A DNA stretch of 64,000 nt. Source: Berkiella_A sp964633725 (GTDB lineage Bacteria > Pseudomonadota > Gammaproteobacteria > Berkiellales > Berkiellaceae). Position numbers and translations under genes: made by a program. The notes below the pieces were generated by a model that had not been told where the DNA came from, did no database searches, and saw nothing but the letters and a program-made list of their open reading frames with translations. The first letter of the stretch is position 1; every line of letters starts with the position of its first letter. The stretch covers positions 1-64,000 of the forward strand of contig CAZWHY010000006.1 of the NCBI GenBank assembly GCA_964633725.1, read 5' to 3'. This document shows positions 1 through 9,527 of the stretch, piece after piece.

Positions 1-627
1 CACCCTATTGCGCAAAAAGATAACAGCGAGAAGCTAACCGCTACCATCCTGCAAAAAATATTCTGCGAGCAAGTCGTATCGGAAAACAATTCTGACAGCA
101 ATAACGATAATGCTAAATGGACTATTCACAGTAGATTGCAAGACTTAAATTATGAGACTTTAGTAGCGCTCAAAGAGGCGCTAGAAGACAAGGTCATTAT
201 GCTAAGCGCAACAGTCGATCAAGAAAGTATATTGCAAGAGTATTTAAACGTACCGGATGATGCGGCCAATCAATTTATCTCTTATCTGGAAAGAAAGTTT
301 GGTCAAAGCAAAATGCAAGACGACAAAAGAATCCATTTCCAAGCTTGTGTTTTTGATAATTACAAAGCCCTTGCCCATCATATGGCTCAACATGCAGGTG
401 AAATATTTTACAAACACCTATCCGGCATGATGGATAACTTTATCAAAGAAAAAACGCCTGACCAAGATATGGCAGACAATAATAACAATAATATTGTTAC
501 CACCCCACAATACAACCTTCACAGTAGAAGAAGAAAAGAGAATGAGAGGGGAGACAACAACGAGGAGAATGCGCAGCTTGAGCCGCCAAAGAAACGCTCA
601 GAAACCAACAATAATAACAACCTATAA
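1..627 (+). CDS. C-terminal part of an unrecognised Asn/Glu-rich protein
   Basis: The frame is already open at base 1 and runs 208 codons to TAA, so the start lies outside the window; the TTG at 136 is only an internal codon. I do not recognise a family. The first ~160 residues look soluble, helical and mixed-charge. The last ~50 are low complexity: two runs of five Asn, a basic SRRRK patch, an acidic stretch (ENERGDNNEENAQLE) and PPKKRSE near the end. Glu-rich tails of this kind occur in Dot/Icm type IV effectors and the basic patches resemble nuclear-localisation signals, but both readings are inference. A terminator follows directly. It faces polA convergently. Confidence 0.7.
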   Translation, partial: HPIAQKDNSEKLTATILQKIFCEQVVSENNSDSNNDNAKWTIHSRLQDLNYETLVALKEALEDKVIMLSATVDQESILQEYLNVPDDAANQFISYLERKFGQSKMQDDKRIHFQACVFDNYKALAHHMAQHAGEIFYKHLSGMMDNFIKEKTPDQDMADNNNNNIVTTPQYNLHSRRRKENERGDNNEENAQLEPPKKRSETNNNNNL

Positions 628-634
628 AGACCAT

Positions 635-668
635 GCCCCCACTTGAAAAAGTAGGGGCTTTTGCTTTG
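635..668 (+). terminator. Intrinsic terminator after the left-edge gene
   Basis: The stem GCCCC...GGGGC extends inward with ACTT/AAGT around a GAAA loop (one mismatch) and is followed by TTTTGCTTTG. It sits 8 bases past the stop codon of the left-edge gene. The T-rich side is on the + strand, so it serves that gene rather than the converging polA. Confidence 0.75.
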
Positions 669-694
669 TCTCACTCAATAACAACACCAAAAAT

Positions 695-3379
695 CTAATG
701 CGCCTGCTCCCAATTATCGCCAACGCCCACATCCACCAATAGCGGTACAGATAATTGTAGACAATTTTCCATACAGGATTTAATTAAGGTTTTAGCCTCT
801 TCTATCGCCGCTTCATCCACTTCGAAAATCAGCTCATCATGCACCTGCATTAACATAACGATATCTTTTCTGTTTTTGATTTTTTCAAATATTTGTATCA
901 TCGCTATTTTAATCAAGTCAGCCGCTGTACCCTGCATCGGTGCATTAATTGCCGTACGCTCTGCGGCTTTTCTTCTAGGGACTTGTTTTGAACGTATTTC
1001 GGGCAAGTATAATCTACGGCCTAATAACGTTTCTACATAGCCTTGCTCAAAGGCTGTATGTCGGATATTCTCCATGTAGTCTTTTACGCCAGGATAGCGT
1101 TTAAAATACATTTCCATATAAGCCTTGGCAGAAGCTTGATCTACATCAAGCTGCTTTGCCAACCCGAATGCAGACATACCATAGATTAAACCAAAATTAA
1201 TTGCTTTCGCACTACGCCGTTGGTCAGAAGTCACCGCCTCTAACGACACAGAGAAGACTTCGCTCGCAGTAAATTTATGAATATCTTGATTGTTTTGAAA
1301 AGCTGACAATAATCCTTTATCTTGAGATAAGTGTGCCATAATTCTCAGTTCAATCTGAGAATAATCTGCTGAGATTAATTTTTTGCCTTTTTTTGTAATA
1401 AAAGCTTGACGGATTTTTCGTCCCTCTTCAGTACGAATGGGGATGTTTTGCAAATTTGGATCGCTAGAAGACAATCGACCCGTTGCAGTCACCGCTTGAT
1501 GATAAGAAGTATGAATACGTTGAGTTTTGGCGTTAATTAATAATGGCAGCTTATCTGTGTAAGTTGATTTGAGCTTGCTGAGCGATCGATACTCTAAGAT
1601 CAATGCAGGCAGCTCATAGGTTTCACTGAGCTCTTGTAGTGTCGATTCTGAAGTGGACGGTGCGCCTTTGGGTGTTTTGTGCAAGGCTGGCATTTCTAGC
1701 TTAACAAACAAAATCTCTTGTAGCTGCTTGGGAGAGCTTAAATTAAATTCTTCCCCCGCCATCGCATACACATCTGTTTCTAATTTTTCTAATCGCAGGC
1801 CAATTGATTCACTTTGTTGCTCCAACATATTCTTATCGATACAAACGCCTGATTGCTCCATATGAAATAAAACATCGACTAAGGGCATCTCAATCTCTTG
1901 GTACAATTTTTTTAATTTGTCGTTAGATTCTAATTCAGATTGTAGTTTGTGATGCAATTTTAACGTGATATCTGCATCTTCTGCCGCATAGGGTGCCGCG
2001 ACCTCTATCGCCACTTGGTCAAAGGTAATTTGCTTAGCCCCCTTACCTGCAACATCCTCATAATGAATGGTCTCTTCCCCTAAATAAAACCTAGCAAGGC
2101 TATCCATATCATGCCTTGTTTGCGTTGAATGAAGACAATACGATGCCACCATAGAGTCATGACTAACAGGAAAAATAGTCACGCCCTCGCCCGCAAACAC
2201 ATGCATGTCATACTTTATATTTTGTCCGACTTTTTGAATCTTAGGGTTATTCAGAATAGGCTTTAACTTCGACAACACGCTAGATTTATCAAGCTGTTTA
2301 GGACAGTCGTCATAATTATGACCCAATGGAATGTAGCACGCATCACCTGGGGCAACAGATAGCGATATGCCGACCAAACTAGCTGTGTGGGGATTCAACC
2401 CTGTAGTCTCTGTGTCAACAGAGATTATTTTGGCAGATTCTAATTTTCTCAGCCATTTATCAAAGCTCTGTGCCGTGGTGATCAGATCATATTCTTTATC
2501 TGCTTTTTTCGGCACCTCCGTAAAATTCAAATCTCTCAACCAGGTTTTAAATTCCATCTCTGAGAATAGCTTGGATAGTTTTTCTTTATCTGCTTCTTTG
2601 GCATGCAAATCACTGGGTTGTAATTTAACATCTACATTTGTCCGAATAGTCACTAAGTCTTTACCCATGGGAAAAAAACCCACATGATCGCGTAAGTTTT
2701 CGCCTACTTTGCCTTTAATTTCATCCTGATGGGCTAATAGGTTATCAATAGAATCATATGCTGCCAACCATTTTTGTGCCGTTTTGGGGCCCACTTTTGT
2801 GACGCCTGGAATATTGTCAGAGGTATCCCCCACCAGCGCCAGATAATCTATCATTTGCTCAGCTCTCACCCCAAATTTTTCGACCACGCCATCTTCATTC
2901 ATATACTTTCCGGTCATGGTATTAATCAATGTCACATTTTTATCGACCAGCTGAGCCATGTCTTTGTCGCCGGTGGAGATCAAGACTTGTATATTTTGTT
3001 TTGAAGCCTCAACAGACAAAGTACCAATCACGTCATCTGCCTCAACGCCTTCTATCACAATCAAAGGCAAACCCATTGCCAAAATAATATCGTGCAGAGG
3101 TTGAATTTGCACCGCAAGCTCATCTGGCATCGCGGCTCTATTCGCTTTATATTCAGGATACATTTCGTGTCTGAAATTTTTGCCCTTAGCATCAAAGATA
3201 ATACCAATTAAATCTGGGCTTTCAGAAATAATTAATTTTTTGAGCATATTGATAACACCATACACCGCACCAGTCGGTACATTTTTGGCATTGGTTAAAG
3301 GAGGCATCGCATGATAAGCCCGAAACAGGTAAGAGGAACCATCGACTAAGATGAGTTTTTTTGTTTCTTTTTCTGCCAT
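695..3379 (-). CDS. polA: DNA polymerase I
   Basis: DNA polymerase I of 894 residues, acting in Okazaki-fragment maturation and gap filling in excision repair. Three domains are visible: an N-terminal 5'-3' flap nuclease (about 1-290), a proofreading 3'-5' exonuclease, and the family A polymerase. The exonuclease looks active: ExoI DTETTG, ExoII NIKYD and ExoIII YAAEDAD are all present, unlike degenerate versions in some bacteria. Polymerase motifs A (DYSQIELR, near residue 670), B (RRSAKAINFGLIYG) and C (QVHDELIFE) are intact. Length is close to E. coli Pol I (928). It is divergent from thrB with 71 bases between starts, so both promoters share that gap. Confidence 0.98.
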   Translation of the reverse strand: MAEKETKKLILVDGSSYLFRAYHAMPPLTNAKNVPTGAVYGVINMLKKLIISESPDLIGIIFDAKGKNFRHEMYPEYKANRAAMPDELAVQIQPLHDIILAMGLPLIVIEGVEADDVIGTLSVEASKQNIQVLISTGDKDMAQLVDKNVTLINTMTGKYMNEDGVVEKFGVRAEQMIDYLALVGDTSDNIPGVTKVGPKTAQKWLAAYDSIDNLLAHQDEIKGKVGENLRDHVGFFPMGKDLVTIRTNVDVKLQPSDLHAKEADKEKLSKLFSEMEFKTWLRDLNFTEVPKKADKEYDLITTAQSFDKWLRKLESAKIISVDTETTGLNPHTASLVGISLSVAPGDACYIPLGHNYDDCPKQLDKSSVLSKLKPILNNPKIQKVGQNIKYDMHVFAGEGVTIFPVSHDSMVASYCLHSTQTRHDMDSLARFYLGEETIHYEDVAGKGAKQITFDQVAIEVAAPYAAEDADITLKLHHKLQSELESNDKLKKLYQEIEMPLVDVLFHMEQSGVCIDKNMLEQQSESIGLRLEKLETDVYAMAGEEFNLSSPKQLQEILFVKLEMPALHKTPKGAPSTSESTLQELSETYELPALILEYRSLSKLKSTYTDKLPLLINAKTQRIHTSYHQAVTATGRLSSSDPNLQNIPIRTEEGRKIRQAFITKKGKKLISADYSQIELRIMAHLSQDKGLLSAFQNNQDIHKFTASEVFSVSLEAVTSDQRRSAKAINFGLIYGMSAFGLAKQLDVDQASAKAYMEMYFKRYPGVKDYMENIRHTAFEQGYVETLLGRRLYLPEIRSKQVPRRKAAERTAINAPMQGTAADLIKIAMIQIFEKIKNRKDIVMLMQVHDELIFEVDEAAIEEAKTLIKSCMENCLQLSVPLLVDVGVGDNWEQAH

Positions 3380-3450
3380 TATATTTTAACCTGTTAGTTC
3401 ATGCTTGAAAATCAATACAATGCGGAATTGTAACATGTGGAACACAGAAA

Positions 3451-4410
3451 ATGTCTGTCATTACTAAGCTAAGCAAAGATGAGTTAGAAAGCTTCTTGTC
3501 TAATTTTAACCTGGGTAAGCTTCACGCCTATGAAGAAATACCAGAGGGGACAGTTAATACGAATTATTTTTTAGAAATTATATCTAAAAATGAAATAAAA
3601 TCTTATGTCCTCAGTTTATTTGAGCATCTTAACCTAAAGACTGCAGAGCAGTATTTACAACTAACCCAGTTTTTGCACAATAAAAATCTCCCTTGTGCCA
3701 TGCCCTCAATAAATATAACAAATCAATTGGCTCAATCACTTAAAAATAAGCCTAGCGCTATTGTGGCGTTCTTACCAGGCAAAAGTATCAACACGCCTAA
3801 CACTAAGCAATGCTATGCGTTGGGTGAATTTCTAGCTCAAATGCACCACTGTACTCAAGCCTACAGGCCCCAAATAAAAAATCCTATGGGTAACGTATGG
3901 CGCAGTCAACATACACATAAACTCATGCCAAGCTTTTCGTTACCAGAACAAACGTTAGCACAACAAGGTTTATATATACAAACTCAAATACCATGGCGTG
4001 AGTTACCCAAGTCGATGATTCATTATGATTTGTTTAGGGACAATGCCTTGTTCACTCAAAATGAACTAACAGGTGTTTTTGATTTTTACTATGCTTGTTT
4101 TGATGCAATGTTGCTAGATATAGCGATTTGTATTAATGACTGGTGCACAGACTGGACTAACCCTAAGCGCAAACTAAACAGTGAACTAACCCAAGCCTTG
4201 CTATCAGGCTATCAGTCCATCAGGCCGTTTGAGCATATAGAGCAACAACAACTATTGCCCATCACACAGCTCATGGCCTTTCACTTTTGGATAACCCGCT
4301 CTATTAATATAAAGCATCCCCCAAAAGGATCTTGCGTGACAACAAAATCCCCAGAAGAATTTAAAATAATACTTGAAAACAGGTTACAAATGCAAACGAT
4401 ACAAACCTAA
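3451..4410 (+). CDS. thrB: Homoserine kinase, type II (APH fold)
   Basis: ATP-dependent phosphorylation of L-homoserine in threonine biosynthesis. The 319-residue protein belongs to the aminoglycoside-phosphotransferase-fold ThrB found in many proteobacteria, not the GHMP-type ThrB of E. coli. Family hallmarks are the N-terminal EGTVNTNYFL substrate/nucleotide segment and the catalytic loop IHYDLFRDNALF followed by GVFDFYYACFDAMLLDIAICINDWC, which carries the metal-binding Asp. The first Tyr of HYDLFRDN replaces the more usual Ala. The ATG at 3451 has only a weak ribosome binding site. Adjacent to polA; no other threonine gene is in the window. Confidence 0.93.
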   Translation: MSVITKLSKDELESFLSNFNLGKLHAYEEIPEGTVNTNYFLEIISKNEIKSYVLSLFEHLNLKTAEQYLQLTQFLHNKNLPCAMPSINITNQLAQSLKNKPSAIVAFLPGKSINTPNTKQCYALGEFLAQMHHCTQAYRPQIKNPMGNVWRSQHTHKLMPSFSLPEQTLAQQGLYIQTQIPWRELPKSMIHYDLFRDNALFTQNELTGVFDFYYACFDAMLLDIAICINDWCTDWTNPKRKLNSELTQALLSGYQSIRPFEHIEQQQLLPITQLMAFHFWITRSINIKHPPKGSCVTTKSPEEFKIILENRLQMQTIQT

Positions 4411-4417
4411 AGTCTGT

Positions 4418-4459
4418 ATGCCATAAGCGCGTCCAAAGGTTGGACGCGCTATATGGCAT
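4418..4459. terminator. Long hairpin between convergent thrB and uvrD
   Basis: ATGCCAT plus AGCGCGTCCA pairs with TGGACGCGCT plus ATGGCAT around a short AAGGT loop, with one small mismatch: about 17 base pairs. It fills the 55-base gap between the converging thrB and uvrD stops. Neither side has a clear T tract, so it may act as a bidirectional RNA 3'-end stabiliser rather than a classical terminator. Confidence 0.65.
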
Positions 4460-4465
4460 TAAGAA

Positions 4466-6691
4466 TTAAACCGTTTCTAATTTCGCATAAGCCAAAGCCA
4501 ACCATTTGGAGCCCACGCCTTCAAACTTTATTTGTAAACGCGCGGCATCACCTGAGCCCTCTCCACAAACAACGATTCCCTCACCAAAACGAGAATGACG
4601 CACACGTTGCCCTAAGGTATAAGGCATTCCTGCGATAACCGTGTTATTGGACTTTCTCCTACCCGATGGTATAGAGGTTCTGGATGCATGCATCGCAGGT
4701 TGAGAAATGTTAATGTTTAAATTAACGGTTTCTATCAGGTCTTTGGGCAGTTCACTAATGAATCGAGAGGGTCTATTAGAACCCGACAAACCTGCAAAGG
4801 CACGTTTTTCTGCATAAGTCATATACAACTTTTTCATTGCCCGGGTCATACCCACATAACAAAGACGCCGCTCTTCTTCTAGCAAAGCCTGCTTTTCTGC
4901 ATTACGGTGATGAGGAAACAGTCCGTCTTCCAGACCTACCATAAAGACCACTGGAAATTCTAACCCCTTGGCCGAATGCAAAGTCATCAGCTTGATACAA
5001 GACTGATCGCCACGCTCTCCTTCTTTTTCACCCGCATCCAAGGCAACCTCAGATAAAAATGAAGGCAAGCTCAAGGCACTACTCTCTGTCGATTGCTCTT
5101 GTTCCGCATCAAAGCCTTTCTGGTATTGTCCAACCGCAAGCACAAACTCCATCAAGTTTTCTACTTTGATATGTGTTCTCTCGCCAGGCTGCGATTTAAT
5201 GTGCTCAGACAATCCGCTGCTTTGTAATAATGATTCAACCAATTTGGACAAGGGCAATTGGCCCACTTGTATCATAAGAGCTTCTAAACAGTTCACAAAT
5301 TGTTGCAGGCCATTTCGAATACGCCCAGCATTCATCGTAGGTAAAATTTGCTTGGCGGCTTCCCACAACGATACGTTTTGTTGCTTAGCCAGGGCTCTTA
5401 TATTGGCAACCGTTCTTTCTCCCACGCCACGAGGCGGTACATTCACGACTCGCTCAAATGCGGGATCGTCAGACACATTGGCCAAAAGACGCAAATATCC
5501 CAAAACATCTTTAATTTCCGCACGATCGAAGAATCGCAACCCACCATATACTTTATAGGGCAACTGCGCTTGACGTAATGCTTGCTCCAACACCCTTGAC
5601 TGAGCATTTGAGCGATAAAGGATCGCAATATCGCTTAAGCTACCGCCACTATCTCGCCATTTTTTAGAACGCTCAACCACAAACTTTGCTTCATCCATTT
5701 CATTAAAAGCACCATAGAGCGTAATGGGCTCGCCTTTATTGTGCTCAGTCCATAGCTCTTTACCCAAGCGTGCTTCATTATTCGAAATTAATTGATTCGC
5801 GGCTTTTAAAATGGTTTGCGTTGAACGATAATTTTGTTCTAATCGAACCGTTTCTGTTCCTGGAAACTCTTGGCTAAAACGATGAATATTTTCAACTTTT
5901 GCCCCACGCCAACCATAGATAGATTGATCATCATCTCCCACGATTGTGATTGCGTTATTATCGCCTAACAACATTCTTAACCATTTATATTGAATGGTGT
6001 TCGTATCTTGAAACTCGTCCACTAAAATATGAGAAAATTGCTGTTGATACGCTAAACGAACGGTTTCATGATCGCGTAATAGCTCATAGGCTAATAGTAA
6101 AATTTCAGCAAAATCCACCAAACCTGAACGCTTACAAGTATTAGTATATGTGTTATACACCTCATTATACATGGCAATTTCAGGCATCATCGAGGGCAGA
6201 GCATCTTGTGGGCGTCGCGCCTCATCTTTTTGCTTATTGATAAAAGCTTGCGCACGCTTAGGCTCACAAGCCTCTTCGTCTATACCAATTTCTCTGATAG
6301 TTCTTTTGATTAAACGCAGCTGATCATCTGAGTCAATAATTTGAAAATTATCTGGCAACCCCAAGACAACATGATTCCGCCTTAAAATACGGTGTGCAAT
6401 TCCATGAAAAGTCCCCACCCAAAAATTTGCCGTAGGCAAGGAAATCAGTTTGGCAATACGCTCACGCATCTCGTTTGCCGCTTTATTTGTAAAGGTGACA
6501 GCCAAAATATTTGAAGAACTTGCTTTGCCAGACACCAAAAACCAAGCAATACGGTGAACAATGACTCGTGTTTTTCCGCTCCCGGCTCCCGCCAAAACAC
6601 ATAAGTGCTTTGCCTCAGAAGCAACGGCATTTTTTTGCATGCGGTTAAGAGGATCTAAAATATTATGCATCAAATCTACCATCTCAGGCAT
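4466..6691 (-). CDS. uvrD: DNA helicase II
   Basis: SF1A 3'-5' DNA helicase used in nucleotide excision repair and methyl-directed mismatch repair. All helicase motifs are visible: Walker A AGAGSGKT (residues 34-41), motif II LVDEFQDTN, motif III GDDDQSIYGWRGA, motif IV QNYRSTQ, motif V TLHSAKGLEFPVVF and motif VI EEERRLCYVGMTRA. At 741 residues it matches UvrD/PcrA length; the C-terminal Tudor-like segment (GQRVRHSRFGEGIVV) that contacts partners is present. The ATG has AAGGA seven bases upstream, inside the end of the MFS gene, and only two bases separate the MFS stop from it, so the two are co-transcribed. Confidence 0.97.
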   Translation of the reverse strand: MPEMVDLMHNILDPLNRMQKNAVASEAKHLCVLAGAGSGKTRVIVHRIAWFLVSGKASSSNILAVTFTNKAANEMRERIAKLISLPTANFWVGTFHGIAHRILRRNHVVLGLPDNFQIIDSDDQLRLIKRTIREIGIDEEACEPKRAQAFINKQKDEARRPQDALPSMMPEIAMYNEVYNTYTNTCKRSGLVDFAEILLLAYELLRDHETVRLAYQQQFSHILVDEFQDTNTIQYKWLRMLLGDNNAITIVGDDDQSIYGWRGAKVENIHRFSQEFPGTETVRLEQNYRSTQTILKAANQLISNNEARLGKELWTEHNKGEPITLYGAFNEMDEAKFVVERSKKWRDSGGSLSDIAILYRSNAQSRVLEQALRQAQLPYKVYGGLRFFDRAEIKDVLGYLRLLANVSDDPAFERVVNVPPRGVGERTVANIRALAKQQNVSLWEAAKQILPTMNAGRIRNGLQQFVNCLEALMIQVGQLPLSKLVESLLQSSGLSEHIKSQPGERTHIKVENLMEFVLAVGQYQKGFDAEQEQSTESSALSLPSFLSEVALDAGEKEGERGDQSCIKLMTLHSAKGLEFPVVFMVGLEDGLFPHHRNAEKQALLEEERRLCYVGMTRAMKKLYMTYAEKRAFAGLSGSNRPSRFISELPKDLIETVNLNINISQPAMHASRTSIPSGRRKSNNTVIAGMPYTLGQRVRHSRFGEGIVVCGEGSGDAARLQIKFEGVGSKWLALAYAKLETV

Positions 6692-6693
6692 GA

Positions 6694-7953
6694 TTAATCC
6701 TTATTATCTTTTATAAAAGGTACAACGAGTAACGCACTCACAATATAAAATACAGGTAATATAATTAAACTGATGTGAAATGCATCTGCGGAATAAAACG
6801 GAATACCGTGCTCATTTATAGCACCAGCACGCGTCGTATCTAAAAACAAACCAATGATATACGTTAGCAAGGAACTGCCAATCATAGACATCATATTAAC
6901 AAATCCAACAGCGGTTGCAACATACCTAGAAGCCGTCAACCGCCTGATCATAACAAAAGCCAAAACATAGGTCGCACTCGCCCCAAAGCTAAAAAACAAC
7001 AATGAGGCAAGCCAGCTATTGAGCACCGGCAAATAAATAATGAATGTTAAAAAAATGGACGCTAAAACACTGGCGGATAACATGACCCATTTTCTGTTAT
7101 TGAATCGCCCTGAAATCCAACCTAATAATGGGCTACCAATGGCCATACCAATAAACGTCATTGTCACAGCAGCCGTTGACGCATCTGTTCTAGAAATGCC
7201 ATGCACATCCGTTAAAAATTTAACCCCCCAGGCGCCCCCAAAAGCATCCGTGGGAGCCGTTACAAAAAATGCATAAACCCCCACAAGCCAATTTTGGGGT
7301 TGCTTCATAACCGTCATTAAACATCGGCTAAAACCAGGGTGAACCTCATCTGCAGCGCTAACTTTGCGCGCTGGATTTTTGTCTCTTACCAAAATCCAGG
7401 AAAATATGCCCAAAACTAACCCAGCAACCGCAATAATATTCAGTAAATCACGCCACGCCACAAAATGCAGAGCCAATGATAATGGATGTCCACCAACGGC
7501 AGCGCCTAATGTACCAATTGCCAAGGTCACCCCCGTGAGAATGGGGAACCATTTACTATCAAACCAAATATTAATAATTTTCAAACAACTAATAAAGGCA
7601 AACGCAGAACCTGCCCCAATTAAAAATCGACAAACACAGCTCAAAAAGAAGCTCTCTGTTATCGCCAATAAATGGGTACTACCCGCACACAGCAAAATAG
7701 CAAAAGTTAACAAACGCCTAGGACCATACCTATCAGTTAATGCCCCAACTGGCAACTGGAGTGCGGCATACGACCAGTAATAACAAGAAGTAAAAACACC
7801 AAAAGCTCTTGCGTCCATCCCAAAAGCCAGAAACAACTCTTTTTCTAAGACATTTGGAGAAACTCGCAGTAAAAATTCATATAAATAAAAAAACGCAGCT
7901 ACACAAAACATAGCAATTGGTAACATTAGAGGTTGTTTTTTCTGAGTTTGCAT
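6694..7953 (-). CDS. MFS transporter, about 12 membrane segments
   Basis: Major facilitator superfamily permease of 419 residues with about twelve hydrophobic segments. The loop 2-3 signature ALTDRYGPRRLL is the classical MFS motif A (GxLxDRxGRR), and the second half carries the related GWISGRFNNRKW. Small-residue-rich helices (GAGSAFAFISCLKIINIWF) resemble the Pht/nutrient-permease group of Legionella and Coxiella, but the substrate cannot be read from sequence. No good ribosome binding site lies before ATG 7953. It is the first gene of a two-gene unit with uvrD and is divergent from hgmA; an aromatic or amino-acid substrate is possible only by neighbourhood. Confidence 0.85.
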   Translation of the reverse strand: MQTQKKQPLMLPIAMFCVAAFFYLYEFLLRVSPNVLEKELFLAFGMDARAFGVFTSCYYWSYAALQLPVGALTDRYGPRRLLTFAILLCAGSTHLLAITESFFLSCVCRFLIGAGSAFAFISCLKIINIWFDSKWFPILTGVTLAIGTLGAAVGGHPLSLALHFVAWRDLLNIIAVAGLVLGIFSWILVRDKNPARKVSAADEVHPGFSRCLMTVMKQPQNWLVGVYAFFVTAPTDAFGGAWGVKFLTDVHGISRTDASTAAVTMTFIGMAIGSPLLGWISGRFNNRKWVMLSASVLASIFLTFIIYLPVLNSWLASLLFFSFGASATYVLAFVMIRRLTASRYVATAVGFVNMMSMIGSSLLTYIIGLFLDTTRAGAINEHGIPFYSADAFHISLIILPVFYIVSALLVVPFIKDNKD

Positions 7954-8134
7954 GGAGAAACCATTTTTGTGCTATCAAGCTATCTAATATTGAAAGCTTG
8001 CAATGAGGCAGCTATGTTGTGCTAACCTTCTCTTTTTAAATGAGAAACTGAGTCTATCCAACTCCGGCATGGATAGCAACCGATCACCACTACAAATCAG
8101 TCAGGAAGTTAGTTTTATTGCAGCAGGATGGCAC

Positions 8135-9442
8135 ATGAATAATAATATTAGAAATACCGATACCCCCCTCTCATATCAAATAGGCATGCATGGATACTGG
8201 CAAAGCGAAGCACTACCCAACTCCCTACCTATTGGCCAAAACACCCCGCAGAAACCTGCTCACGGCTTATATGCCGAACAATTGAGCGGCAGTGCATTTA
8301 CGAGACCAAGACACCAAAATATTAAAAGCTGGCTCTACAGAATTAGCCCTCTTGTAAAGCATCAGCGCTTTGTGAAAAAGAACGGCTTCCAACTTAACCT
8401 ATCGCCAGAGTCTCTTATTTCAACCCCAGAACAAATCCGATGGGATCCTATTTCAACACCTACCGAGCCAAAAGATTTTTTAGCAGGTTGCCAAACTTTT
8501 ATTATGAACGGCGATCCCATGCAACAAGATGGCGCCGCAGTTCACTTGTATGCTGCCAATAAAGATATGACGGATTATTTTTATAATGCAGATGGCGAAC
8601 TATTAATCATCCCCTTTGAAGGGGCGCTCAGGCTCAAAACAGAAATGGGAATTTTAGAGGTTGCCCCCAAAGAGATTGCCGTTATTCCCCGAGGCATTGT
8701 TTTTCAAGTGGAATGTATTGATTCTATTATCAAAGGCTATATTTGTGAAAACTTTGGAGCCCCGTTATCCTTACCAGACTTAGGCCCCATTGGCAGCAAT
8801 GGCTTAGCCAACCCCAGAGATTTTTACATCCCAACAGCTTGGTTTGAAGACAAAATCGGTGATTTTAATCTGATTAGCAAGTATGGGCGTCAGCTTTGGA
8901 GCGCCCCCATTGCGCATTCTCCCTTAAATGTCGTAGCGTGGCATGGCAATTATGCACCATACAAGTACGATCTCACTCGATTCAATACTATCAATACCGT
9001 TAGCTACGATCATTGTGACCCTTCTATTTTCACGGTACTCACCTCCCAAACCGCTATACCAGGACTAGCCAATATAGATTTTGTGGTTTTCCCAGAACGC
9101 TGGATGGTGGCTGAAAATACTTTTAGACCACCTTATTACCATCGAAATATTATGAGTGAATATATGGGGCTAATTTATGGCGAGTATGATGCCAAGCAAA
9201 ATGGCTTCTTGCCCGGAGGGGGCAGTTTACACAACTGTATGTCTGGGCACGGACCTGATGCACAAACAGCGATAACGGCCCGTGAGGAAACTTTAAAGCC
9301 CGTCAAACAGGAAAATACATTGGCCTTTATGATTGAGAGTCGCCTACCTTGGTCGGTGACGCGAGAAGCATTAACTAGTAAACAGGTACAGAAAAACTAT
9401 CAAGACTGTTGGCGGGATATCCCGAGGTTTTTTCCAGGGTAA
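8135..9442 (+). CDS. hgmA: Homogentisate 1,2-dioxygenase
   Basis: Fe(II) ring-cleaving dioxygenase converting homogentisate to maleylacetoacetate in tyrosine/phenylalanine catabolism. The start is taken at ATG 8135 (AGGA six bases upstream), giving 435 residues, the usual family length; the frame stays open 44 codons further upstream, but that extension is unlike the family. Family sequence begins at once: YQIGMHGYWQSEALPNSLP and GLYAEQLSGSAFTRPR. Iron ligands appear in FRPPYYHRNIMSEYMG (His and Glu) and GGSLHNCMSGHGPD (His). No other tyrosine-degradation gene (hppD, maiA, fahA) is adjacent, so the pathway is either scattered or incomplete; loss of this enzyme gives pyomelanin in other bacteria. 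Confidence 0.96.
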   Translation: MNNNIRNTDTPLSYQIGMHGYWQSEALPNSLPIGQNTPQKPAHGLYAEQLSGSAFTRPRHQNIKSWLYRISPLVKHQRFVKKNGFQLNLSPESLISTPEQIRWDPISTPTEPKDFLAGCQTFIMNGDPMQQDGAAVHLYAANKDMTDYFYNADGELLIIPFEGALRLKTEMGILEVAPKEIAVIPRGIVFQVECIDSIIKGYICENFGAPLSLPDLGPIGSNGLANPRDFYIPTAWFEDKIGDFNLISKYGRQLWSAPIAHSPLNVVAWHGNYAPYKYDLTRFNTINTVSYDHCDPSIFTVLTSQTAIPGLANIDFVVFPERWMVAENTFRPPYYHRNIMSEYMGLIYGEYDAKQNGFLPGGGSLHNCMSGHGPDAQTAITAREETLKPVKQENTLAFMIESRLPWSVTREALTSKQVQKNYQDCWRDIPRFFPG

Positions 9443-9454
9443 AGAGAAAATAGC

Positions 9455-9500
9455 ACCTCTCGCCCCTCTCCCGATTGCAGGAGAGGGTGGCGTGAGAGGT
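9455..9500. repeat. REP-like GC-rich hairpin between hgmA and the HU-like gene
   Basis: ACCTCTC and CCCTCTCC on the left arm pair with GGAGAGGG and GAGAGGT on the right arm, separated by a CGATTGCA loop and a small internal loop. It is strikingly GC-rich for this genome. Its CCTCTCCC...GGGAGAGGG core resembles dispersed palindromic units seen in many proteobacterial intergenic regions. It lies between convergent genes and may end both transcripts. Only one copy was seen in the window. Confidence 0.6.
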
Positions 9501-9527
9501 TATGAACTAATTGAGTAACAGCAAAAA

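Noticed and set aside
3429..3444. Degenerate parS-like sequence (TGTAACATGTGGAACA) before thrB
   Set aside because: Right half matches parS but the left half has three changes and the palindrome is lost.
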